Source: Melanocharis versteri
Lineage: Eukaryota; Chordata; Aves; Passeriformes; Melanocharitidae
Assembly (NCBI GenBank): GCA_013397845.1
Contig: VZTG01007795.1
Location: forward strand, 14,547 to 78,546
Length of the DNA: 64,000 nt
Direction of reading: 5' to 3'
In this document: positions 12,561-25,549 of the stretch, piece by piece
How positions within the stretch are numbered: position 1 is the stretch's first letter
Layout: each line of letters opens with the position of its first letter
Translations under genes and position numbers: made by a program
Notes under the pieces: model-generated
The model's input: only the letters and a program-made list of their open reading frames with translations
Databases searched by the model: none
What the model was told of the DNA's origin: nothing

Positions 12561-12925
12561 GTCTAAACAGAAACGTCCACTAAGCCATTTCACATCTGTT
12601 GTACTCCTTTCTTTGTATTACAAAAGCGTGAGCTTTTTGTTCCACATATTTTTTGGAACGATTTCCTCATTGTGTTCAAGCTCCCCTAACTTTTCGCTGG
12701 CTCTTTTTGCTGGGTACTAAGAGCTCTTAGAGAAGGCAAATGTGTTTGAGATGGTGTTAATTCCCTTGGTAAGAGCCAGGAGGTGAAGTGTGCCAGGCAG
12801 TGTTCTGAGAATACGTGTGTTCAGAGATGATAGTCATGATATTTGTATGATTTACATATATGTCATATGTGTATGAGGATATATATTCATAAGTATACAC
12901 TCAATTTTATCTTTTCCATTTCTTG

Positions 12926-12970
12926 TGGAATAATAGAATAATTAGGGCTGGTAGGGACCTTAAAGACAAC
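12926..12970 (-). mobile_element. CR1 LINE 3'-end remnant, antisense (old, short)
   Basis: AATAGAATAATTAGGGCTGG followed by TAGGGACCTTAAAGA resembles a degenerate reverse-complement CR1 tail. Only about 45 bases are recognisable, so the call is tentative. Confidence 0.55.
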
Positions 12971-15900
12971 TTCTGTTAAATGCTTGTAAATTTTTAACGG
13001 CAGTTGTTAAAAGTGTTTTGCTTTAACAATAACTTGTCTTCTGTTGATAACTTTATGTTTTGTGGTGGGTTTGCTTGTGGTTTCTTTTTCGTATGAAAGT
13101 CAGTAGTGGGGCAGGAGGAAATACCTCTTCTGATAGTGCTGTAGTGCTTGATAAAGCTGAGCTTGTTAATCCCAGTATCCCTAAAGCTGGATGAGACAAC
13201 CACCCTGGATCCTTCTCCCTTTTCAAACCAATTTTTTTCCTAGAAAAAATTTTTACATTTTAAAGTTAATCTTTAAATCGCCTTTTTAAATTTCAATGTT
13301 ACGGCTTTAAGCTAGATTTGGACAAAATCTGTCTGTGTAAACTCAGGATTTATCATACTGCTTCTTCAGGAGTATTAGGGTTTCCTTGTCGAAAAAGAGA
13401 AGCTTGAAACTGAGTCAGTGACTTGTCTGTCTGTCATTCATAGGTTAAAATTTCATGACACCATCATTTTGTAGTGGAGGCTCTCTGTGTGATTGCACAG
13501 CTAATTCAGAGGTCAACAAAATTCTGCTACTGCTTTTTCTTAAATTTACCACATCTGCCATACTTGGTTTTGATTCATCAAAACTGCGTGCAGTCAAATG
13601 TTTATCAGTTATCTGCCAGTCTTGGATTTTAGTCAATTAATTTTTAGTTCTCTGTTGCTTTTTCCTGAAGAAACTCTTGTATTTCATGGTGTGTGAGTGA
13701 CTCGGCAGGTTGTGCTCAGTGACAGTTACAAAACTGTGTATTTTATGTACTTGAGCATGGAAAATGATGTCATTCAACAAATGGCAGCTACTTTAATTAA
13801 AAAAGAAATTAAAAAAAGTCCCTAGATGTCAGGTCACATGCTTTAGGGAAAAAGCATCGATTCCATGACACGGGAGTGTTTTCCTTTCAGCTGCAACTTT
13901 AAACCTGTCCAGACCATGACACTGGAAAGAAATACATTTCCATACGGTAAAAGAAATGTAGTCATATTTGTTGAAAAATTCATGTGGGTTTCTCCATAAA
14001 GCTGTTAATGCTTCAGTAGTCTGGGGGGTGACATAAACCCTCTGTGCCTTATTGTTTTGGTACCTTTGAAGAGAAAATGGCAATCAAGGGAAAGTGGTCT
14101 TTATCATAGGCACTCCTTTTAAAAACAGAGATGAAATGTTAACAGCTTACTGGTATATGATGGAAACCCCAGGTTTACCAGGCTATACTGAGCTTTCTGT
14201 AGACTTAGATCAGGGTGGTATGCATTGATATTGAGAAGGAAATCTGTATTTTGCTCTAAGGCTAAAGCGGCAGCTAAGAAAAAAATATTCTGAAATTGGT
14301 TTGTGCACATTGGGGTATGTTGTGGGAAATGCAGGGGAAATTGTGGGAAAGTGTTTTTTTTTTCTGTTTCTTAGAATTCGGAAAAGTAAATTTATAGTGT
14401 AAAGGTAACATGTGGTGTCAGTCTGCGGTGGATGCTTGAATCCATCATGAGTGTTGTGTAATTATTGTTTCCAGAGTACTGTGTGATAAGACGGAGACTG
14501 TATTTGCTCTTAAAGCTTTTGGGTAGTGCTCAAAAACGGCTGATTGCTGACAAACAGCATAGATTGGCTGCTGCTAACACCCAAGCTACAGACTTTTGGT
14601 AGTTCAGGAACTAACCCTGTCTCTTACATTAACACAGCTTGGATTGCACAATGACCTTATTAGCTGGAATGTTCTGGTATTTCTACAGAAACCCCACTGG
14701 AAACTTAAACAAGTTTTGAAAAGATACATTTAACCTGTTAGTTGACTTATGTGGCCTTTTTTGAAAGGACATGCGTTTTGAGACGTGAGCATGTCTTTTT
14801 ACTTTAGAAAAAGGTGCCAATAAAACCTGAAGTTGTAGCTAAGACACATTTGAGCCCTGTAGAGGTTTTTGGTTTTTTTTGCAGTAATTAAGGATTTCCC
14901 AAGTAGTATCTGAATGGACTCTTGGTTTGCCCTGAAATTGGATGTTTAAGTTGGGAGCTCATCCTGTTACAGGTCCCAGCTGCTCTCCTCAGTGAAGAAG
15001 AGTGTGTATTCATAGCCATGGGCTAAGGAGGATTGTTTGAGAGATAGGATCTGGTTTCCTTCACTGTTTGTTTTCAAGGATTATCTTCTGGTTGCAGTAG
15101 ATGCCCAGCTGTTTCACAGGTCCTAAATTTTCCATTCATTATCAACTTGACACCTATGGAAGATAGGCAAGATCTTCAGTTTCCATCAGGTCTTTCCCAT
15201 GGGCATGGAAACTAATTTTAGCGCATTCTGTAGATAAATCCTCCAAATGATTGTTTTAGAACATTTTAGGTCATAGTATGCACTATTGTAATTGGTAGAG
15301 ATGGCAGCAGTTGCAGGCAATGGCACAGACACTAGATAGTTTTATAGTAGTACTGTTGTAGGTATTTCAGTTTGGACACTTCTGTCCAAATAAAATACCT
15401 TTTTGCTGGAAGTTTCACTGGGATCAACGCTATGAGAATGCTGGGTTTTTTTCCTGAAATAGTTTTTCATGGTGTTCTCTACATGGTGACTTTAAAAGCT
15501 GATCTATCTGCCTGTTGGCCTTCTCATACTTAGGGAGGGTTCGTGTACATATTCTCTGAAGGATTGCAGCCTGTCTTTTCTGTTGTTTTACCTACTCCAA
15601 GTGTTACACGAGGAAGTTCACACTGGTGAGAGTGATGGGCAGTACTTAAGTCAGCAGTAGAACAGACAGCCAAGAAAAAGAACCTGGAACTTTTAACTTA
15701 CTTGTCAAACACAATTACAAGTGAGTTTGGGTTTCAGAAATACTATTTATTGTTCAGTCCATTAGCTGGATCATGTTGGAGCAAACAATCAAATGCAGCT
15801 GAAGCAGCAGCTTTTCTGTTTGAAGCTTCTAAATTTTGATCATTTCAGCTATGTGGCGTCCTTGTAAGTTGAAAATTATGTCTCAGTGCAACTCAGAAGT

Positions 15901-17400
15901 TTCATTTGTTGAAAGGGGAAGTGTGAGACATCAAGGGAGGGCTCGGTTCTCATATTTATGCTAAGCCTTAAAAACTGGCTACTAGGTCAGCCAATTTATG
16001 TCTCAATAGCTTTGGACTTGTACAGCAGTCATTCTTTACTGTGCCTTCACAGTGACTCAGCCCAGGCAGATTTCCATCCCCCTCTTCCACCCCACTCCCC
16101 TGGATTAGTCATATGCAATTTAGGAGTATCAGAGAAGCTGTTTCTGGGCTCTCTCTGCAGATAGTTTTGATTATCAAAAGACAAAAGGACTTAATTCACA
16201 GATAGCTTGTAACTTGGAGACTTCATTCTGGATAGAATAGAAAGCCTGTTCCTTTCCTTTAAAAAAAAAAGTCACTGTGATAAAATTAGTGTCTGGATTT
16301 GTAACGAAAAACATTATTACATTTTTGCACTAAATTCTGTTGGCACAAAAAATCAGCCAAAAAAAAAAATCTCAACTGATTCTGTCTCTCATAGTCTGTT
16401 TATAACATTCATCTTTTTTGCATTGTTTTCAGTTAGGTTTTCTGTCATCTTGCTTTTTTGAGTCCCTTCCCTGAAGCTTATTGCCAAGCACAACTATAAA
16501 ACTATCAAGCTGAAGATTAAAACTGCTAAAACACCGAGTTTGATGCATGTTACACCTTGGAACTGCATGAGTACATTACAAGCAAAGAATTTCCATGGCT
16601 CCCCTTCAGCATCACGGTCTCAGCTGCTCATATGGCATCCATCTGTGGTCTTTTGGCAGCAGCCTGGGCTGCTGCATGGGAGTTTTTGGAGTTCAGAGCT
16701 AACCTCATATCTGTCTTCCCATCATTCTGTAAGTTATGAAATTTTTTCATGGCTGCCCTGAAGTGAGATATTAAAATATTACAGAAACACGAGATTGAAT
16801 TAAAAATGCTGCGAGTTAATAATGGGAATGTAGGCTTGGGGTTTGGGTTTGGTTTGGTTTTTTTTTTTTTATAACAAAGCCAATATCTTTGATTTTGTTT
16901 CTTTAGCTGTGTGTTCTGTATGTGCAGATTATGGTGGATTTCCTATACACAGATATAAAGGGTGATTGATTCTTGTTTGATTAATTTGCTTTATGCTGCC
17001 TTGCCTTTAGAAAAGGTAATAAAGACCATACAGATGGTTGAATCAAGTACATAGATCTATATCAACAAGATTTAAAACATTAGAAGGATCAAAAGTCTCA
17101 CTGTTTCTTGCTTAAGAAAGCACATTTAAATGAAGCTTTTCCTGCTTAAGTGGGAGTGTAAAAGTACAAAACACTAGATAGAAAAAAGTGAGTTTACAAA
17201 AGATAATCAGGATAAGATTAATATAATGAAAAAAACCTGCAACTGATAGAATTATGAGAATAAATGCTTTTTTAAAAAAAAAAAGTTCTGTGAATTGTGA
17301 TAGGCTTATAATTTTGTTGGGCTTATTGGGTTTCTGAATAATGCTGAAAAAAGTTGCCATCACTTCAGAGCAGACCAAGATGTTCCATTAGTATTTCTCC

Positions 17401-17490
17401 TCTGAATCTGAGAAGCAAAAATATTTGTGTGTCACAAAGACAATCCATTAGTTACTAGGGAAGATATTACATAGATGAACGCATTTAAAT
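17401..17490. repeat. Dispersed duplicate, copy 1
   Basis: About 90 bases, including AGCAAAAATATTTGTGTGTC, GACAATCCATTAGTTACTA and GATATTACATAGATGA, recur in the same orientation at 20157-20246. There are about seven mismatches, no indel in the core, and sharp loss of similarity on the right. It does not match CR1. Confidence 0.9.
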
Positions 17491-17885
17491 TACCATTCTC
17501 CTCAAATAAATGGTGTCCAAGAGAGCAAAAAGAATTGGCTGAACTGATTTCTGGCTTGCTCAAGTCTGGTTTTAATCCTAAATCCATGGGAAGTTATGGA
17601 AGACTTGAAAATGTGCTACTGTTCTGTCAGCATGCAGTGGGTATCCTATCCCACTTGTTGGTGTTGAAATCTGAAGCTGCCTGTGCTGTAGTCAGTCTGG
17701 AATTAAAGTAATAGGCAAGTCTGCTAAAATACTAAAGGGATTACGCAGAATGAAAATGTAATTCTGGCTGGTAAATTTCCTTTACAAAAAAATCCCTCTG
17801 CAGGACATGATCGAGGTTTACATCTCGATAGTTACTTGTGTCCAAAGAAGAGAATGTCAAGATCACTTAGATTGACCTAAAAGTG

Positions 17886-17904
17886 AAAAAAAAAAAAAAA
17901 AAAA
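17886..17904. repeat. Poly-A tract (19 A)
   Basis: An uninterrupted A run. No upstream retrocopy was recognised. Confidence 0.9.
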
Positions 17905-19367
17905 GATTATTGAGGAAATCTGTGGATGAAGAATATCACAGTAGATTTTTTTGAGGTAGCGTTTCAGAGGTTTCCATATTCTACATGAAAGCTGGATTTA
18001 ATTATTTCCCACGAAATGTCTGAGGCTTTGAGACTCAGTGAAATAAGTAATGGCTGTGGTTCTTACATTTGCGCTGTTGTTCAAGCCTAAAATAAATGTG
18101 GTGCATGTTTCATGTCTATCTTCATGTAGATAGAAAGGCTCCAGGTACATTTGCCCATGAAATCTGAGGACATCCCTGCAGGTTGTGTCCTTGCTGTGTT
18201 TCCATGTGTTCAGAGAATGAAATGTCAGTGAATTCCCACTGTATTTTTTCATATCTTGTACTACTCTTTGTCTTCATCCTTGCATTGCTTTGAAATGAGA
18301 ATCTGCCATGCAAGTTCTTCATTTCATTCCCAGTTTTTGGTGAATAAGGTAAGGCAGAATAAAATCCAGGAATGAAAGGTGTATCAAAAAGGAAAGATTT
18401 TCAGAAATGCCAGGCAGTGGTGCAGCTCTTGACTCATCTATCTGTTTTTAGGCTTATCATCTGCAGAGTGAAGAAATGTGGTATCATTTTGAGGTGGAGA
18501 GCAAAATAGAAGTGTCTGAGTGCATTTTCCAAGTGGTGGAAATGGTTATTGTGAGGAAACCGGGCAGTTTCTTGATTTTTATAATAAAAGCGAGTTGAAA
18601 GATGTGATCTCTTCAAACCACAAAACATATGAACAACCTTAGAACCTTAGAATTTAGCAGAAAGAGTTGTTCAAAATTGGAGAAATATCTTGAAGTTTCT
18701 TTAGAGGAGCTGTGTTGAAAGGGTGTGATGGGAGTTTGGGCTTGGAGCTTTTGCCAGCAATTTTCCATCTTGGAGAGATTTGAGCAAAGGTCAAAACTTA
18801 GACACTGGAAGTGAAATGGATATGTTTCATGTCATGGTGCTTGAATTTAGCAGATGCTTTTCGATACTGGGAAAAGCAAATTACTGTTTTTCTCCCTGTA
18901 AACTTCTGGTGGTGGCAGTTCTGTGAATGAATAAGACTAGCTGTGGGGTTGTAAAATTGTGTGAAACATTGTTTTTTCTGAAGTGTTTTGTGCCTGTGTG
19001 GAAGTCGGAGATGGAAGTGAGGAAAGAAGGACACAAAGCAGGAAACCTCTGTGTGAGATACATACATTTGGTGAGATAAACTGATGTGGGGTCATCAGCC
19101 TCCCTCGGGGGGGAGATGGGGAGAAGGAATGGGTTAAGCTGGGCAGTACATGTCTTCATTAAGGCAGAACAGCTGTAGCTTGACATTTTGGTGCTCTAAA
19201 ACTGGGACTGGCCAAAGTTCATTTTGGATCCTTTCGGGTTTTGTGCGTTTGGAGTCCTGCTCCTCCTTTGGCCCGAGACCATCGGTGCACATACAGTATA
19301 AAGCTGAGAAAATAGTGCCTTGAACAAATATGCTCTCCATGTCATGTTCAAAACAAACAGGCCGTGT

Positions 19368-19392
19368 GTTGCTGTGGCAACCAGACAATAAA
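19368..19392. promoter_or_regulatory. RFX X-box-like site followed by a forkhead-like site
   Basis: GTTGCTGTGGCAAC at 19368-19381 is a near-palindromic X-box of the RFX type (half-sites GTTGCT and GGCAAC, two-base spacing). AATAAACA, a forkhead-type core, follows a few bases later. Site matches are by eye, and single motifs are common by chance. Confidence 0.3.
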
Positions 19393-20156
19393 CAAGTGAA
19401 AAAAGGGACAATCTCCCTTAAATTCACAGTGTGCGAGCAGTTAGTTCATTTAACGAGATTATCTTCTGTAGCATGTGATCACCACGTTGTAGCAGCACTG
19501 AATATCTGTATAACATGTCTGATATTTCTCAGCCTGCTTTTTATCCCTACAAGTTTATATTTCAATAAAGCTAAGAAATACTGTGTGGATATTTAGGATG
19601 ATTGCATAATTAAAGAAAAACAGAGCACGAGGTTGGCTCTGATGGTCCTAGAAACCGAACAGAGAATGGTGTCTTGTTTCACTTTTGTTCATTTTTTTCC
19701 CCTCCAGACGTCACTCCAGGTTCACAAACAAGCAAACAAAAGGAATTAAGCTCAGTCTTTAGTCCCTGGCTGTGCACCTTAGCAGTGGATTTTGGAGCTG
19801 CAGCGAAGCCTGAGCTGGCAGGCAGGGAGGCAGCACCGGTCCAGGACAGGGTGGTTCCTGCTGGTTACTCACCCACTGGACAATATGCTGGAAAAGCTTG
19901 CAGCACTGCTCTTTTCACCAAGTTCCTGAGTTATGAAGGGCTTCTGTTCAGCCCTGGTTGCAGGCCATCACTTTTATTGCATCTCATTTGTTTTTGGAAG
20001 TGTCTTTCAGAACTCAGGTTGGTGGGTTGCAGTTACTGTAGTGGTCTAGTGCAGACTGCTTTGGAAATACTCTGTGCCAATCTTTAAAATAATTTCCTCA
20101 GTATTTATAAGTCTTCTAGCAAATCTTTAGACAGCTGAGACTGATCCATCTTGTCT

Positions 20157-20246
20157 TCTGAGTCTGAAAAGCAAAAATATTTGTGTGTCACGAAGACAAT
20201 CCATTAGTTACTAAGGAAGATATTACATAGATGAGCACATTTAAGT
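20157..20246. repeat. Dispersed duplicate, copy 2
   Basis: This is the partner of 17401-17490, 2,756 bases downstream. The flanks on the right differ completely. On the left a weak resemblance may extend about 20 bases further. Confidence 0.9.
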
Positions 20247-20654
20247 TTGTAACTTGTTGAATTTTATCATGGAATCAAGACTATTAGATCAATAACATTC
20301 CATGATAATTTTGTTGGCGCCTTGTTTTATAAAGTAAAAAAAATGTATTCACTTTGCTTCTCTTTTTGTTCCTTCCAAAAAGGCCAGGTGAGTTGATTAA
20401 GAGGTTAAATTTAACTTTTCAAAACTGGTTACAAATAGGCTATTTCCAGGCTTTTTTCATTAACCTGCATAGGTCTGTTCCTGCTGATCTGGGTAAAGAA
20501 GAGGAAAACATTGAGTGCTTCTTGGGTCATATCTGCACCAGCTTTATTTAATTGTAAATAAAACCACAGCACCACCTGTGACTGCCCTGTGCTGTAGGTG
20601 TCAGATGTGGTGTTTTCTCAGCACTCCCAAGCACAGGGTGGGGTTTTTGGGGCT

Positions 20655-20735
20655 GTCCTGTGCAGGGCCAGAACCTGGACTTGGAAGGGACCCGTCAGGA
20701 CGATCAAACTCGAGATATTCCATGATCCTAATAAA
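20655..20735 (+). mobile_element. CR1 LINE 3'-end fragment, sense
   Basis: CTGTCCTGTGCAGGGCCAG, then GGACTTGG and GGGACCC, then GATATTCCATGATCCTA follow the order of an avian CR1 tail, ending in the octamer-type terminal repeat. The middle is rearranged or diverged. It is truncated at its 5' side, as CR1 copies usually are. Confidence 0.65.
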
Positions 20736-21769
20736 GTGTCAGATGTGGTAGCCCTTGTTGTAAGCATGCAGTTTATTTAGGAGTATTGGGCCACGGAATT
20801 AATTAAAAAGTAGTCTCAGCTCTGTTCCCAGACTGTTTCCTCTCTCCTGACTGGTATGACAAGTGCACAGTCTTACGACGTGTGGGAAAGCAACTGTGTT
20901 AAATATTAAAAATCTTGATGTAGTTGATCCAGATTGGAATTGCTTTAAGGCCGTGCCCTCCAGCTATTTCAGTTGCAGGTTGGCAGTCGGAGTGAGTAAA
21001 AGTTCCAGTCTTCCCTTGAAAGAAGTTTCTTTCGACTCTGGGCTCATATAAACTTGTATTTTATTTCTTTCTTGGCTCGACTGAAGAACCACAGGGACAG
21101 GACTGTGCCCTGAGCTTCAGTGGGGCTGAAATGGGGTGCAACTCCTGAAACCTGAGTGCTGTAAATAACGGATCCAGCATGAACCAATTGCTGGTTCTGA
21201 GTGAACAGTGGAAGTATTGTGTATTTACATCAGTTTTAAAACAACAACCGAAACAAAACCCCCATATACAGAGCACCATTTTTGTAAGGAGGAACATCAG
21301 AATGATGGTTGTATATGGCTTGATAACAGAAATGCACATCCTCTGAGCTCGCTTCAAGTGTGCTGGTTGAGATTGAAAATTTGGATGTCTTTTTTACAGA
21401 TACCTCGAATTTTAGGTCAGCAATTGTTTTCCAACTCAGCCGTGCAAGGAGAACAATCTCCGTAGCTGTAGGCAAATGGAAAAGTGAGCCCTGCAGATAA
21501 AAATAGCAGATGCCCTCTGAGTAGTTACGAGTCTGGACTTGCTGAGGCTTCGTCCACAACCCTACTGGGCAGGAGATAATTTCTGAGGAGAGTGATTCTG
21601 CCTCGTCAGGGAGGAGCTGACCCACTGGGAGGGGCAGCAGAAGCTGAGGGGAAGGTCTCAGCTGCATCATAAAAGTTCCACTTTTACAAATCCAGTGATT
21701 CAGTGGCGCTGCCTGGTGCCCTGAGTCACCGCAGCTGGAGCGGGTGGTGACACGAGCCAGCCCCATAAA

Positions 21770-22000
21770 AGGCCATTAATCAGCTAATTGCTCCTGAAAA
21801 GAAAGCTGTTAATAGCTCTCACTTTTCATTCAGCCCTGCTAAATGCAGAGAATAATTCAGGCCGAGCAGTAATATTAAGGAGAAGTTAATTAATTTTTTT
21901 TTTTTTGCCGATGTTATTTACAAATTGAATTAAAGCTGCTCACTGCCACCATATTGTGATGGAAAGGCAATTAATGGACTTAGAATGAGCTTTCTGATGT
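21770..22000. promoter_or_regulatory. Homeobox-site-rich block, possible developmental enhancer
   Basis: At least seven TAAT/ATTA cores fall within about 210 bases (CCATTAATC, GCTAATTGC, GTTAATAGC, GAATAATTC, GTAATATT, GTTAATTAATT, GCAATTAATGG). They are embedded in complex sequence, interrupted only by a T run near 21894-21906. This style is typical of vertebrate conserved non-coding elements. No function is claimed. Confidence 0.3.
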
Positions 22001-24587
22001 TGGTAACTGGATTATTAGACATGAAAAATAGGTTTCAGGCTGTTTTAAGGAGTGAGGGGGTTTACAGTATAGTTTTACTGGGCTAGCATAGGATTTTTGA
22101 TGGGGAAAATCATTCTGGATTAAATGCTACAGAGAAGGAGAAAATTATAAAAAATAATGCTAATTGTAGGGCTTAGCCTCCTTGAGGTTATAGTCTACTT
22201 CCTGTATTTGTTGATCAAAGTATAATTTTAATTATGTTTTGCATTTTTTGCACAGAGTTTCTGTGTATAACTGTGGCATCTAGACCCCTGTAGGTCATGT
22301 CTTAAAGAAAAAGAAGTATTGGCATGGGAAACATCCAAACTAAACAATAATATGCAAGATTTGAACGGGAAGTGGATACATTTTTACTGATTTTTTTTAA
22401 AAACTATTATTATTTATTTGAAGTCTGCCTACCACAGTTGCCCAGCTGAATAATAATTTTAGCTTTCACTCAAGTTTTGGCAGCCCCATTGTGAACATTA
22501 AGGAAAAAGCTTAAAAAGCATGGCTTAAAAGCTCAAAAGTCTCGAAAATCATATAGGGAAAAAGATAAGAGTTAATTAAAGTTAAGACTTACCTTCAAAA
22601 AATATTAATTTTAACCCTAAGTTATGATTTTGAGATAATGAAAAATCTTTCTTACTTTTTTTTTTTTTGGTGGGTCATTAGTGTTGGAGTTTAATGTGAA
22701 AAAAGCAAACAAGTATTTGTTCTCCTAGTGCCATTACTGACCCCTTCCTTCACATTTCTCTCTGAATGACAAAAACTGGAAATGTTTAAACGAGAAAGGA
22801 CAAATCTTTAAGAAAAGAGGTCGAGGACTTCAGAGTCCAAACTATGGAGAATGTGAGTAAAAGTTGGAGAAGTTCTCATTAGCACTGCCAAAGGCAAGAA
22901 AAAGTGGATGCTGTGCTTTGTTAATGTCCCTTTCCAGCAGGGGCTGAGATTGTCTAATCCAATTTGGTGTTTTTGGAGGGAAATTTGAAGGTGTGTGGAT
23001 CCTGGGCCATCTGCTCTTGGGAGATACTTGTTCAGGTAACTTTTTAGTTAAATCATTATGATTTCCACAGCTCTGGAAAGGAAATGGTGTAAATAACTGA
23101 TTTGTCAGTCAACTGTATACTGCAAAAATGGTTCAGCTTCAGGTTGAGATGGAATTGCTCTCGTGTATTGTCACTTTCTGAATGCAAGTCTTAGAAAAGA
23201 ACAAACTGAAGTTAAACAACACTTGGTTTTTAACCAAATTCTATTTCTGTTCATTTTTCTCAAAAACAGTGAAGCAGCTTCAATTTGGACAATGCTTCAA
23301 ACAAGTAATCCGAATTAAAAGAACTACTCTCAACTTTGGAAACACTCATCTGTACTGATAAACAAGTGTGGGAAAATGATGGGAGGGAAATAGTCTGTGG
23401 CAAAAGCAGTTGAGTTTTGAAGGAAAGGAGGAAAACAGTGGAATAGTGGAAAGAGAAACAGAAGGCAAACTTCTCATTTTTGTGTCTTGTAGTCCACAGT
23501 GAGGGTGATTTGTTGTAGCAGGTAGGACAATGAAGCTCACACTTGCAGAAGGGTATTTGAGTTTTCTAATGCTTTGTGAGGCCTAAGAAATGGCTGAAAG
23601 ATGAGAGTTTTATCTGTTACAAGATAATTAAGCTCATTGAAATTGTACTGAAATTTGTCCTTTTCTGTTTTCTGTTTTCTTTTTGCTGAAGACAGAGTTG
23701 GCAGCTCAGAATACAAGAGGAAACAGTTTTGGGATAGGTGCTGTGATGCTGAAAATGAAGTATTTCAACAGCCAGACAAAATGCATTTGTAATGCTCTGA
23801 CATTTATTTCTGCTCAGTCATCTTACCAGTTAACACCCTAATAGCTGAAACAGTGTAAGAAAACACAATAACAACTGGCAGTGTGTGACCAGACCATTGT
23901 GATCAGAAACTCAGGAAAGCAAAGACAAAATGTGAAAAGCTAAAATTTCCCCAAACTAGGTGTGAACCTGTAGGCAGTGGTTCTTCTTTTCAAAGCACTG
24001 GCCAATGCAGACACTGGAATATTCAAGGAAAAGAAAAGGTAAAGCATTCAGTATTGTTTAAATTTGCATTTTGATTTCTGTTTCCAGAGGACACACTGTA
24101 ATCAAATTTCCAGTATTCATCTTTCTCAAAATTCTCCTCATACTACTAATTTCCCTGACCTTTCAGTAAATACAGGCAGATGCATCTGTTTCTTCACAAT
24201 CTTTTTTGTTGTACATTAGACAAATGAAAAGGGAAAACACTTCTATTTTTTGTTTGTTTTAAAGAAATTGTCACAGTCAAACAGGAATAGAAATCCTGGG
24301 CTAGATTAGAAAACCACCTTGGCACAATTAGAGATCACTACTATCTAGTCTTTTAACTATTGTGTAATTGCTGTTAAAATTCTCTTAAATGCAAAGGTTT
24401 ATTTTTTGTTTTCCATTAATAGGAAATATGAACAAAAAGCCCTGTTAATGGAAAAGAAAAATAAAGGTGAAATGCTGGGTTTGCACAGGTAGTTATGCTG
24501 TATTTTAAAGGTGCTGTAAGCTTACATGAATGATTAAAAAGAGAGCCCACAGGACTTGAGTATTTGCTGATACTTTAAGTTGTCTAT

Positions 24588-24621
24588 GAATTGGAGTAGT
24601 GCTTGAATTGGAGTAGTGCTT
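24588..24621. repeat. Perfect 17-bp tandem duplication
   Basis: GAATTGGAGTAGTGCTT occurs twice without change at 24588-24604 and 24605-24621, followed by GAAT, the start of a third unit. Perfect identity suggests recent slippage or a polymorphic site. Confidence 0.92.
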
Positions 24622-25218
24622 GAATAGTATTCCTTTATTTTCTGTCCATGGTAACCATGACAAATTAGCCCAAAACATTCACTGTCACTAGAGAACATAA
24701 ATCTTTCTTTTCTAACATTTTTGCTGTATGCAATTAAAATAAACAGCTTTATTTCCTGTAAGCCCTTGTGAAATAACCATTATGAATCAAACATTGAGAG
24801 TTTCACTCTCAAGCATGAAAGTCTCTGAACAATGTATATTTTGGTACATATTGAACATTTTCTGTAAGCTCTCATAAATAAATCCAGGAAATGTCGGTCC
24901 CTTGAGTACTACCTTCATTAAATCTGGAGCAGCTGTTGTTGAACTTGCACCCAAACATATAATGGAGTCCTTGACATCAGAAACTCTTCCAGGGCTGGCG
25001 TATTATTGTAAGTCTTTGTAAACATGCGTTTGTTCTGAAAGAGGCCTGATTCTGTCAAAACTACAAACTGGCTGATGCTGTGGGAAATGGAACTATAAAC
25101 CCATTATGCTCCAGAATATGATTAATGCTAAAGAAACTTGCATTAGTCTGTTTGTTTGGTTAATTTTTGTTTGTTTCTTCATGGTTTATTTGTGGTTTTG
25201 TTTCATGTGTTTGGGAGA

Positions 25219-25250
25219 TTGTTGTTGTTGTTGTTGTTGTTTGTTTGTTT
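25219..25250. repeat. GTT microsatellite grading into GTTT
   Basis: Perfect GTT units from 25221 are followed by TTTG units to about 25250, in a G/T-rich neighbourhood. Confidence 0.9.
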
Positions 25251-25549
25251 GATTTGATTTTTAATGATTTTGGGGTGTAAGGGGTTGTATCTCAGTATTC
25301 TATAGGATCAGAGAGTGGCAGAGAACCTTGTTGTGATAATGGAATAATTCCACAGAAGTTACAAGATACCTTTCCTGAAGTTACGGTGTTGCCATGGCTG
25401 AAAATACTAATACTAGCAAACTGTAATCCCCTTACATTCTTACAAGTTGAGTAGGGGCAAAATATGTTGTGTTTCATCACTCTAGCGGATAAAATTGCCC
25501 TGAGTTTTGTGTATCATTGCTTTTTACTGCTTGATTGAATCAGTTTAAA

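Noticed and set aside
21236..21766. 176-codon open frame on - strand
   Set aside because: No family recognised, composition not typical of a globular protein, and no matching frame structure on either side. It adjoins a possible non-coding conserved block.
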